Shown piece after piece: positions 15,872 through 22,650 of a stretch of 23,194 nucleotides of DNA (position 1 is its first letter; each line of letters starts with the position of its first letter). The stretch lies in the NCBI GenBank assembly GCA_964639395.1, contig CAZXCT010000013.1:1-23194 (forward strand), in the 5' to 3' direction. A program made the position numbers and the translations under genes. Under the pieces are notes generated by a model that worked only from the letters and a program-made list of their open reading frames with translations, was not told where the DNA came from and searched no databases. This DNA is from ATZT02 sp964639395. GTDB taxonomy: Bacteria; Actinomycetota; Actinomycetes; S36-B12; UBA5976.

Positions 15872-17381
15872 ATAATAATTTAATCGCTGCTTTAGTTGAT
15901 TCATCTATATTTTCAAAATTATCATTTTTAATAGCATTTTCTATTTGATTTGCAACAGTTTTGCCCAGTTGCACTCCCCACTGATCAAAAGAATTAATCT
16001 GCCAGCAAAATCCTTGCACAATCGTGCTTGCTTCATAAAGGGCGATTAAAGCGCCGAGATGATATGCGTCTAATTTTTCTAAGATAATCAAATTTGAAGG
16101 ACGGTCAGCCGGCATGTGCTTTTCATTAGGCAAATCAGCAATCTCTTTATTGCCGAATGCTAAAACTGCGGCTTGCGCGAGAGCATTTGCTACCAGCAAA
16201 ATTTCAGCTTCAACCAACGGGTTGGGCTTAATAACTATAAAGTCAACAGCAATTGCGCTGGTTCCTTGGTGCAGGCTTTGAAAAAATGAATGTTGCGAAT
16301 TTGTGCCCGGCTCACCAAAAATCACTGGAGACGTCGCGTAGTCAACAAATTCATTATCAATATTTACTGACTTTCCATTTGACTCCATAATTAACTGCTG
16401 AAGGAATGCTGGAAACTCTTTAAGTTGGCTCGAATATGGGATTACCGCTAAAGCTGACATATTTAGATAGTTAATGTTGTAGATGTAACTTACCGCGTGC
16501 CAGATGGCGAGATTTTCTAGTGGATCAGCAGTTCTAAAATGCTCATCAAAATCATGCATGCCCGCTAACAGCTGTGAAAAGACTTCTCTTCCGTGAGACA
16601 TTGCCAAAGATATTCCTACCGAACTCGCCAGCGAATATCTGCCACCTACCCAATCCCAAAAAGAAAATATTTTATTTTCAGAGATACCAAATTCAAGGCA
16701 CTGCTCAATATTTGTACTAACTGCTACAAAGTGCTTGTCAACTGCACTGACTCCTAATTCATTTATAACACTCTCCCGTGCTCTTTCTGCGTTTAGTAAC
16801 GTCTCTTGAGTTGTGAATGTTTTACTAACTACCACAAAAATGGTTCTCGCAAGGTCAATTTTTTGCATAACGCCTGCGAAGTCTGCCGGGTCTACATTTG
16901 AAACAAAAAAAGTTTGTTTTTTACTTCCAGCCAGCGCTTGACTTGCCATTAGCGGGCCTAAGTCTGAGCCGCCTATTCCGATATTAACAATATAATCAAT
17001 ATCTTTATTTTCATATACCATTTGAGCAAAACCTAAGAATCGCTCACGTTCTTTTATCACCACGTCTAAATCTGGATCATTGAATGATTCACGAGGCGCC
17101 CGAAGTAAATAATGTTTAACGGCTCGATCTTCAGAATAATTTATTTTATCGCCAGCAAATAGACTTGCGATTTTTTGTGGTAATTTGGCACTCTCAGTCA
17201 ACTCTTTTATTAATTCGACAACAATTTCAGGATTCCATTTTTGTTTTGAAAAGTCTATGCTTATCCCGCTGGCAGATTTAGTTAACAGCGGTACCCGCAA
17301 ATTATGCTTTGTAAACTCTGACTTTAAATAGTTATTGGGCAAATTATTAGTAAAATTTAAAACTTTCTGTGATTTCTTCAT
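15861..17381 (-). CDS. pgi: Pgi, glucose-6-phosphate isomerase
   Basis: The enzyme interconverts glucose 6-phosphate and fructose 6-phosphate in glycolysis and gluconeogenesis. The 506-residue protein carries the sugar-phosphate-binding segments NIGIGGSDLGPLMASQAL (about 133-150) and VVSKTFTTQET (about 184-193). The family signatures GGRYSLASSVG and GKTVANQIE are present. Catalytic residues are visible as Glu333 in MESNGKSV, His364 in GTNSQHSFFQ and Lys474 in QLGKTVAN. The ATG overlaps the mshC stop by 4 bp, so it is probably cotranscribed with mshC. The 3' end overlaps the convergent PAC2 gene by 11 bp. Confidence 0.96.
   Translation of the reverse strand: MKKSQKVLNFTNNLPNNYLKSEFTKHNLRVPLLTKSASGISIDFSKQKWNPEIVVELIKELTESAKLPQKIASLFAGDKINYSEDRAVKHYLLRAPRESFNDPDLDVVIKERERFLGFAQMVYENKDIDYIVNIGIGGSDLGPLMASQALAGSKKQTFFVSNVDPADFAGVMQKIDLARTIFVVVSKTFTTQETLLNAERARESVINELGVSAVDKHFVAVSTNIEQCLEFGISENKIFSFWDWVGGRYSLASSVGISLAMSHGREVFSQLLAGMHDFDEHFRTADPLENLAIWHAVSYIYNINYLNMSALAVIPYSSQLKEFPAFLQQLIMESNGKSVNIDNEFVDYATSPVIFGEPGTNSQHSFFQSLHQGTSAIAVDFIVIKPNPLVEAEILLVANALAQAAVLAFGNKEIADLPNEKHMPADRPSNLIILEKLDAYHLGALIALYEASTIVQGFCWQINSFDQWGVQLGKTVANQIENAIKNDNFENIDESTKAAIKLLFNR
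15865..15886. repeat. perfect 9-bp inverted repeat at the PAC2/pgi convergent junction
   Basis: CGATTAAAT (15865-15873) and ATTTAATCG (15878-15886) form a perfect stem with an AATA loop, spanning both stop codons. The stem is AT-rich and has no T-run on either side. A bidirectional weak terminator or mRNA 3'-end stabiliser is possible, but it lacks the usual intrinsic-terminator form. Confidence 0.5.
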
Positions 17382-18595
17382 AGACTCACCCCTAGCGTGT
17401 CTGAGACTAACGCCGCCACTGAATCCTCAAAAACAATAGCCGCAGAGTTCAAGGGTTTTAACTGGTCGAGAAAATTGAATATGCTTTTAGTGTTTAAGTT
17501 GTCTTTTAGAGCGTTAAAGACAAAATTTATGATTTCGCTATCCGCCAATATTTTAGGCAGTGTTTGCCTCCAGGCTGTGATTCGACCTTCGCATTCTTTT
17601 AGATCCGACTCAACCCACTCCCAGTCTGAATGCCAGGCTCTAGCTAATAAGTTCAACTTAATGCTGGCACCCGAATATCCAGAATTTACTAATTCAGAAA
17701 CAAAAACCAAATTACCTAATGACTTACTCATTTTCTCACCTTGATATGCAACCATTCCGGCGTGAAGATAATTTGTAGCCAAATCATTTTTTGTTAGCTT
17801 CTTTGATTGATTTGCACACATCGTGTGGTGTGGATAAATCAAATCCTTACCACCCCCTTGAATAAAAAGAGGAGTTGATAAGTATTTGTTAATAATTGAA
17901 ACACACTCAATATGCCACCCAGGGCGACCTGCGCCAAGTGAGCTCTCATAGCTTTCTTCATCTGCTAATGATTTTTTAAATACCACAGGATCAAGCGGGT
18001 CATGCTTGCCTGGCCGACTTGGATCCCCGCCTCGCTCTTCAAAAATTTTAATTAATTCACTTTTACTCAAATTAGGTGTTAAAAAGTTAGAGTTATCTTG
18101 ATTTTCAAAATACCAATCATGATCCACTTGATATGCCAATCCGGCCTTATGCAATTTCTCAATATCTTTTAAAATTGCCGGTATTTCTTGACTAACCGCG
18201 ACAAAATGATCGGGCGAATCAACATTTATTAGTTGCATATCACTTACAAATTTTTTAACTTGTTTATCCGCAATCTCACGCCATGAAATATTATCGCGCC
18301 GGGCTCTCTCAAAAAGTGGATCGTCAACGTCTGTAATATTTTGAACATAAGAAACCGCATGGCCAGATTGTTTGATAAACCTAACCAGCACGTCAAAAAC
18401 GCTATAAGTGAAGGCGTGACCCAAGTGAGCCGAATCGTAAGGGGTAATACCGCAAACATATATAGGTATATCCCCGACAGGTATTTTTTGGTCTACAACT
18501 TTGTTTGCCGCTGATTCAAATATCTTTATTGAATCTAGCGATTGGTTTTCAAACCAATTGATTCGGCTAACGCGGCTATTACTCCACTGAATCAT
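17378..18595 (-). CDS. mshC: MshC, cysteine:glucosaminyl-inositol ligase (mycothiol synthesis)
   Basis: MshC joins cysteine to GlcN-inositol using ATP in mycothiol biosynthesis, the actinobacterial low-molecular-weight thiol pathway. The 405-residue protein is a cysteinyl-tRNA synthetase relative. VCGITPYDSAHLGHAFTYSV contains Cys48 and the HIGH-like HLGH (57-60). GRPGWHIEC ends in Cys231, PHH (255-257) supplies further Zn ligand, and KMSKS is at 288-292. MshC rather than CysS is supported by CGITPYD (CysS usually has CGxTVYD), the N-terminal MIQWS, and a length near 410 with no large anticodon-binding domain. The ATG at 18593-18595 has no Shine-Dalgarno but a well-placed promoter, suggesting a leaderless message. 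It overlaps pgi by 4 bp. Confidence 0.93.
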   Translation of the reverse strand: MIQWSNSRVSRINWFENQSLDSIKIFESAANKVVDQKIPVGDIPIYVCGITPYDSAHLGHAFTYSVFDVLVRFIKQSGHAVSYVQNITDVDDPLFERARRDNISWREIADKQVKKFVSDMQLINVDSPDHFVAVSQEIPAILKDIEKLHKAGLAYQVDHDWYFENQDNSNFLTPNLSKSELIKIFEERGGDPSRPGKHDPLDPVVFKKSLADEESYESSLGAGRPGWHIECVSIINKYLSTPLFIQGGGKDLIYPHHTMCANQSKKLTKNDLATNYLHAGMVAYQGEKMSKSLGNLVFVSELVNSGYSGASIKLNLLARAWHSDWEWVESDLKECEGRITAWRQTLPKILADSEIINFVFNALKDNLNTKSIFNFLDQLKPLNSAAIVFEDSVAALVSDTLGVSL

Positions 18596-18601
18596 TAGTA
18601 A

Positions 18602-18630
18602 ATACTACTTTGATAGTAATTAGACTTCAA
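18602..18630 (-). promoter_or_regulatory. candidate promoter for leaderless mshC-pgi mRNA
   Basis: On the minus strand TTGAAG (18625-18630) and TAGTAT (18602-18607) are separated by exactly 17 nt. TAGTAT is followed by 6 nt and then the mshC ATG, so transcription would begin at or next to the start codon. No Shine-Dalgarno is present in the 31-bp gap, which agrees with leaderless translation. The -35 overlaps the stop codon of the upstream gene. Transcript mapping has not been seen. Confidence 0.6.
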
Positions 18631-19406
18631 AAAACTGGCCAAGGGATCGCTGGCCAGTCAGTCGCAGGCAAAGGAAACTCATCATTGGCTTTTAACTGTT
18701 CAATGCGCGAATACGCCGCCGCGAACTCTAAAGGACTTAATTCTTTCTCGAAGATCGGCTTTAAATCAATCAAAGCTTTCTCGATTATTTCTAGCGTTGC
18801 ACGCGCATTGTCGGTGAGTGGAGTTCCTGCTTTGTGCCAATTTACTGTTCGCAATTTATAGTCGTGATGCCAGCAAACTCCATGATCAATGGCCCAATTT
18901 TCACCGGTCAGATCGGTGATGATGTGACTTCCTTTGCGATCTGAGTTATTAATCACCGCATCAAAAATTGTAAGATTTTCAATCCAAGTTGTGTCCTTGA
19001 CACCTAAACTCACGCTGTGTCCATTTTGATCGTTGGCACTGAGCACTGAAGTGAAACCAGGGTCAAGTTGATCTGCGTCAAAAAGTTTTACTAATTCGAC
19101 TTGCGCATCATCTATCCATACTTGCAACATTCCATATCCATAAGGATCGATTTCTCTCACTACCGTGGTTGGAACTAATTTTAAATTACTCTTTTCGCTG
19201 AGTAAGTAAGTTAGGTACTCTCTTTGCACTAAGTCATTTTTTGGAAAATCCCATAAGTATTTAGTGCCGCTGGTTGGTTTAAAAATCGCCTTCAGTGGTG
19301 CTTCTGATTCACTTGCTTGCATCAAAAGTGCCACATTCGACGCAGTGGTAATTTGCCCAACCGCAGTAAACGTATATTTCAATAATTCTTCAGCAGGCTG
19401 ATTCAT
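18627..19406 (-). CDS. SCO1664-family protein (PI3/4-kinase-like fold, function unknown)
   Basis: The 259-residue protein belongs to the actinobacterial SCO1664 family (TIGR03843 by memory), distantly related to PI3/PI4 kinases. Kinase-like residues appear retained. Lys43 lies in LKAIFKPTSGTKYLWDFP, Glu63 in VQREYLTYLL, Asp156 and His161 in INNSDRKGSHII (catalytic loop) and Asp174 in WAIDHGVCWHHD (DFG-like). KLRTVNWHKAGTPL is another family signature. The physiological substrate is unknown. The ATG overlaps the DUF3090 stop by 4 bp. The neighbours (DUF3090, histidine phosphatase, uppP, mshC) recur in M. tuberculosis Rv2130c-Rv2136c as I recall. The last codons form a terminator-like hairpin. 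Confidence 0.85.
   Translation of the reverse strand: MNQPAEELLKYTFTAVGQITTASNVALLMQASESEAPLKAIFKPTSGTKYLWDFPKNDLVQREYLTYLLSEKSNLKLVPTTVVREIDPYGYGMLQVWIDDAQVELVKLFDADQLDPGFTSVLSANDQNGHSVSLGVKDTTWIENLTIFDAVINNSDRKGSHIITDLTGENWAIDHGVCWHHDYKLRTVNWHKAGTPLTDNARATLEIIEKALIDLKPIFEKELSPLEFAAAYSRIEQLKANDEFPLPATDWPAIPWPVF
18629..18658 (-). terminator. probable intrinsic terminator inside the 3' end of the SCO1664-family gene
   Basis: On the minus strand ACTGGCCA (18651-18658) and TGGCCAGT (18634-18641) form a perfect 8-bp, GC-containing stem with a 9-nt loop. A run of six T follows (18629-18634, first T pairing in the stem). These bases encode the last residues DWPAIPWPVF and part of the stop codon. 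The stem arises because both Trp-Pro pairs use the palindromic TGGCCA. It would end or attenuate transcripts from uppP through the SCO1664-family gene just before mshC. Confidence 0.65.
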
Positions 19407-19969
19407 TTGCGTCGTAGATAGCCGTTAGCGCGTGGGCAAATGTGTCCCTTTGGATCTAATGGTAATTGGCAAAAAGGACAAGGTGGACGTCCCGCTGCCA
19501 CCAATCGTCTTCCCCGCTCGCAAAAGTTTCTAGCAAATTGCAGCGAGATTCTTATCCGAAGTAAGTCGGGCCCACTTGTTTGATTGGATTCTAGATCCGG
19601 CACATCTGAGCCTTGTGAATCTTCATGGGCTTCGATGGTGATCAACTCTTTTGTTGCGTTATAACCAATAGTTATCGTGCCAACTCTAAACTCTTCGTTG
19701 ACTGGAGATTCTAAAGGTAATAAATCAATCGTGTTTTGATCAAAGTTTTCTGGGATGAACATTTCTGATGAATCATTTTTATCCATTAGTTGATCAATTA
19801 ATGCGTCCATGCGCTCACAGAGCAATGCGACTTGTGTCTTTTCTAAAGCTACTGAGGTAACTTGATTAGCTTTTTTTACTTGCAAATAAAATGTTCGCTC
19901 ACCCGGCGTGCCGACAGTGCCAGAGATGAAGCGCTCGGGATTTTCATACAAAAATACCTGTCTAGCCAT
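19403..19969 (-). CDS. DUF3090 family protein with C-terminal zinc-ribbon-like motif
   Basis: The 188-residue protein matches the actinobacterial DUF3090 family (TIGR03847 by memory). The opening ARQVFLYENPERFISGTVG, the ERTFYLQ segment and RIRISLQFARNFCERGRRLV are characteristic. The C-terminus, GRPPCPFCQLPLDPKGHICP, supplies Cys-x2-Cys and His-x-Cys, a likely zinc-binding knuckle, followed by RANGYLRRK. No enzymatic motif is visible and the function is unknown. It overlaps the phosphatase gene upstream by 1 bp (TAATG) and the SCO1664-family gene downstream by 4 bp. Tight coupling of the three suggests a shared task. Confidence 0.88.
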   Translation of the reverse strand: MARQVFLYENPERFISGTVGTPGERTFYLQVKKANQVTSVALEKTQVALLCERMDALIDQLMDKNDSSEMFIPENFDQNTIDLLPLESPVNEEFRVGTITIGYNATKELITIEAHEDSQGSDVPDLESNQTSGPDLLRIRISLQFARNFCERGRRLVAAGRPPCPFCQLPLDPKGHICPRANGYLRRK

Positions 19970-20640
19970 TAGCCCGCTCCCCCGCCAAGCACGGCCCCGC
20001 TGGGGGCTTTAGTTTTTGAATTTATGTTCACGAGGTGTGACTTTTGATTTACATAATTGATAAAAAAAGAATTCTTTGCCCAAGTAATTTTTGAGATAGC
20101 AGCCGGGTCGATAATTAATTTTTGAAAGTTATCTAGATTTAAACCCATCGCAAATGCCAAAACCGCTTTTATAACATCGGCATGTGACACGATCGCGATT
20201 TTAGCCGTCTTCTTCTTTTGAAGATTAAGCAAATTCATTAGGCCTGAACTCGCACGATTCGCCATTTGCACCATTGACTCACCTTCTGGAAACACCGCAG
20301 TACTGGGTGTTTGTTGGATAACCTTCCAGAGCGGTAACTTTGTAAGTTTAGAAATTTTCTTTCCTGACCAAGTGCCGTAGTCGCATTCAACAAAATCTTC
20401 TGCGATCTCTAGTGCTGTTATTTTTTGCTGCTTTTTTATTATTGCATTTGCAGTTTGGGTGCATCTTTGTAGCGGGCTACTATAAAAATTTGTAATCTCA
20501 ACACTTGCGAAATGGCGGGCTAGCGCAGCTGCTTGCTTGGTTCCTATTTCGTCTAAATCGATGTTTGATAATCTTCCTGCCAAAATACCGGAGGTGTTAG
20601 CGGTAGAACGCCCATGGCGAATTAAATAAATTTCAGACAT
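19969..20640 (-). CDS. histidine phosphatase family protein (MSMEG_4193-like)
   Basis: The 223-residue protein begins IYLIRHGRSTAN, the RHG motif with the phospho-accepting His. YSSPLQRCTQTA carries the second conserved Arg, and a catalytic Glu lies in VFPEGES. The second His is in AIVSHADVIKAV. These place it in the phosphoglycerate-mutase-like phosphatase superfamily, in the actinobacterial group linked to DUF3090 (TIGR03848 by memory; Rv2135c in the corresponding place). The substrate is not known. The C-terminus is a short glycine-rich tail (GAVLGGGAG). The gene starts 9 bp after uppP and overlaps DUF3090 by 1 bp. Confidence 0.88.
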   Translation of the reverse strand: MSEIYLIRHGRSTANTSGILAGRLSNIDLDEIGTKQAAALARHFASVEITNFYSSPLQRCTQTANAIIKKQQKITALEIAEDFVECDYGTWSGKKISKLTKLPLWKVIQQTPSTAVFPEGESMVQMANRASSGLMNLLNLQKKKTAKIAIVSHADVIKAVLAFAMGLNLDNFQKLIIDPAAISKITWAKNSFFINYVNQKSHLVNINSKTKAPSGAVLGGGAG

Positions 20641-20649
20641 TTATTCATC

Positions 20650-21471
20650 CTAAAACGGATTCAAGATTCCTGCAGTTAATAAAATTAATAAGCCGATTCC
20701 GATAATTGTCCGATATAAGGCAAAAATTCCAAGTGAATTACTACTTAGCCATTTTAATAACCAGGCAATAGAGGCATATCCCACGACAAAAGAGACAAGC
20801 GTGGCAATAATCGTTGCTGCCCATCCGGCTGAATTGTCAGATGAGATATTGATTGATTCATAAAGCCCACTCGCTACTACCGCAGGCACCGAAAGTAAAA
20901 ATGAAAATCTAGCCGCATCCTTTCTTTCCAATTTAAAAATACGTGCGGCAGCGATAGTTGCCCCCGAACGACTCACTCCAGGGATTAAAGCAAAACTTTG
21001 TGCTACTCCAATCAAAAACATTTGTCGATAATTTAACTCGCTGGCGGTTTTGCTTTGCGTTGCGTATTTGTCTATCAACCAAATAATTAGCCCAACTACC
21101 ACCAACAAAATTGCAACTAAGTAAAGATTTCTAAAGGCATTTCTGATTACATCTTGCAAGAGTAATCCCATAACCACGATAGGAATGGTTCCGATAGCTA
21201 TACCTAAAAATAGTCTTGAATCTTTATCGCTCCAAGACTGCTTGCCCCTGATGGCCAATACTCCAGCTTTAAAAATTCGAATTAGATCCTGGTAAAAATA
21301 AATTAGTACGGCTAAGACGGTACCGAGTTGAATCACCGCAGTAAAAGATGCACCCGGATCGCTTTGACCGAAAAGTTCGGGGACAAACCTTAAATGAGCG
21401 CTAGATGAAATAGGTAGAAACTCAGTGGCGCCCTGTACTACGCCTAAAAACACTGCAAACCAATAATCCAA
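20650..21471 (-). CDS. uppP: UppP, undecaprenyl-diphosphatase (BacA family)
   Basis: UppP dephosphorylates undecaprenyl diphosphate on the membrane to recycle the lipid carrier for peptidoglycan synthesis and confers bacitracin tolerance. GVVQGATEFLPISSSAHL near the N-terminus and PGVSRSGATIAAAR in the middle are the two active-site motifs. Seven to eight hydrophobic segments span the protein. I chose the TTG at 21469-21471 (273 residues). It places WFAVFLGVVQG at the usual family distance from Met, and GAGGG (21476-21480) lies 4 nt upstream. A GTG at 21493-21495 in frame would add eight residues but has no Shine-Dalgarno. It starts the minus-strand run. Confidence 0.94.
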   Translation of the reverse strand: MDYWFAVFLGVVQGATEFLPISSSAHLRFVPELFGQSDPGASFTAVIQLGTVLAVLIYFYQDLIRIFKAGVLAIRGKQSWSDKDSRLFLGIAIGTIPIVVMGLLLQDVIRNAFRNLYLVAILLVVVGLIIWLIDKYATQSKTASELNYRQMFLIGVAQSFALIPGVSRSGATIAAARIFKLERKDAARFSFLLSVPAVVASGLYESINISSDNSAGWAATIIATLVSFVVGYASIAWLLKWLSSNSLGIFALYRTIIGIGLLILLTAGILNPF

Positions 21472-21503
21472 AGTTCCCTCAATTAAGTGAAACACGTTCT
21501 AGA

Positions 21504-21542
21504 TTGAAGCCTAGACCTAGGTTTTTCTTATAGCCTCATAGC
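21504..21542 (+). promoter_or_regulatory. candidate promoter/operator region for the AKR-like gene
   Basis: TAGCCT (21531-21536) lies 6 nt before the ATG at 21543, the same spacing as the mshC candidate. TTGAAG occurs at 21504-21509, but it is 21 nt from TAGCCT. With a 17-18 nt spacer it would pair with CTTATA or TTATAG instead. A perfect 8-bp palindrome, ACCTAGGT (21515-21522), sits in the spacer and could be an operator. No Shine-Dalgarno is clear. The region also has to serve uppP on the other strand. Confidence 0.35.
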
Positions 21543-22451
21543 ATGCAAGGGCGAATCTTAAAAAGAATAAATTACCCACTACCCCCAATGATTTTGGGCA
21601 CAGCCAATTGGGGCGAGTTTACTGATTTACCAGAAGCGCGTAGTCAGTTTCGTACCTATCTACAAGCCGGTGGAGCTGCTTTAAATATATCCACCGCTAA
21701 CTCCCCTAAAGCTGTTGCGATTGCTGGGGAATTGCTTGCCGAGTTAACTGAAAGATCGTCCTTTCAGATTCATTGTGATGCAGAAAAGTTTACTAATTCG
21801 GCTAACTTCATATCTTCAATAACTGCGACAATAAATGATTTGGGGATCGATCATTTCGATTTGGTATGGTTTGATACTGATTGCGCAACAATAGCCAATG
21901 ACGAAATAGTCGCGGCAGTTTCAAGATTGATAAATACCGGCAAAGTTAATTATTTCGGGATCCGTAGTAGTAGTTTTTGGAAGGTAGTGCACTTAAACCA
22001 TGCGCTAATTAACGCTGGAATTACTCCCGCTGGGTTAAAAATAGCGTGGTCGCTGCTGCAACGAGATTTGACAGAAGAAGAACACCAGGCGGCAATTGAT
22101 TTTGGTATATCAATTGTTGCCGAGCGAGCATTAGGACTAGGTCTATTAAGCGGCAAATACAGATTTAATACCCCATCAGATTCGTTACTCAGCCGCGGAG
22201 ATATTCAAATTGAAAAATTATTAACGTCGAGTAATCACGCAAAAATTGAAGCCGCCGCAACTGCAGCTGAGGGGCTAGGGATAAGTGTCACTGAACTCTC
22301 ACTTGCTTGGCTGCTTGCTCAAAAAAATTTGACATCTGTAGTAATTAATTGTAAAAATACCTCTCAATTAAGCCAATCTTTACAGAGTTTAAAAGTCACA
22401 CTTCCAAGTCAGGTTTTAGAGGTACTTACTGAGGTAGCTAATTTTGGCTAG
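21543..22451 (+). CDS. aldo/keto reductase-fold protein, catalytic residues apparently lost
   Basis: The 302-residue protein has the overall plan of a small AKR TIM barrel: MILGTANWGEF at the start, INDLGIDHFDLVWFD in the middle, GKVNYFGIRSSSFWKV, VAERALGLGLLSGKY and a C-terminal SVVINCKNTSQLSQSL. The usual tetrad (Asp, Tyr, Lys, His) is not visible. The DTAxxYG element is replaced by ALNISTANSPKA, the TK segment by FQIHCDAEKF, and the xxIHRPD segment by LVWFDTD. It is therefore probably not a reductase of the normal type and may be a binding protein or have changed chemistry. The gene is intact, with an ATG start. Its 3' end overlaps the DUF5703 gene by 8 bp. Confidence 0.78.
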   Translation: MQGRILKRINYPLPPMILGTANWGEFTDLPEARSQFRTYLQAGGAALNISTANSPKAVAIAGELLAELTERSSFQIHCDAEKFTNSANFISSITATINDLGIDHFDLVWFDTDCATIANDEIVAAVSRLINTGKVNYFGIRSSSFWKVVHLNHALINAGITPAGLKIAWSLLQRDLTEEEHQAAIDFGISIVAERALGLGLLSGKYRFNTPSDSLLSRGDIQIEKLLTSSNHAKIEAAATAAEGLGISVTELSLAWLLAQKNLTSVVINCKNTSQLSQSLQSLKVTLPSQVLEVLTEVANFG

Positions 22452-22650
22452 CACAAAGAGTCATTGGGAGATTCGCGAGATTAGTTTTGCTAAGCGATCA
22501 AAGCTGGAGGATGCTACAACGGCACTTAATGAACTAGCCGAATATGGAAATTGGGAACTATACCGAACAAGAATTTACCCTGATGGTAGAAAACGAGTTT
22601 GGATAAAACGAAGAATAATAAAAATAGTCAGACCAAACTTTATAATTTAG
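22444..22650 (+). CDS. DUF5703 family small basic protein
   Basis: The 68-residue protein fits the actinobacterial DUF5703 family, recognised by HWEIREISFAKRS, LAEYGNWELYRTRIYPDGRK and a strongly basic end (RVWIKRRIIKIVRP). It has no known function. The basic C-terminus could bind nucleic acid or membrane lipid, which is inference. The start is TTG at 22444-22446, inside the AKR-like gene's last codons, with GAGG (22431-22434) 9 nt upstream. The 8-bp overlap suggests coupled translation with the AKR-like gene. The 3' end overlaps the convergent M20 gene by 11 bp. Confidence 0.82.
   Translation: MASTKSHWEIREISFAKRSKLEDATTALNELAEYGNWELYRTRIYPDGRKRVWIKRRIIKIVRPNFII

Noticed and set aside
17378..18595. 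Annotation as cysteinyl-tRNA synthetase.
   Set aside because: CGITPYD, the N-terminal MIQWS, the length near 405 and the neighbouring genes fit MshC better.
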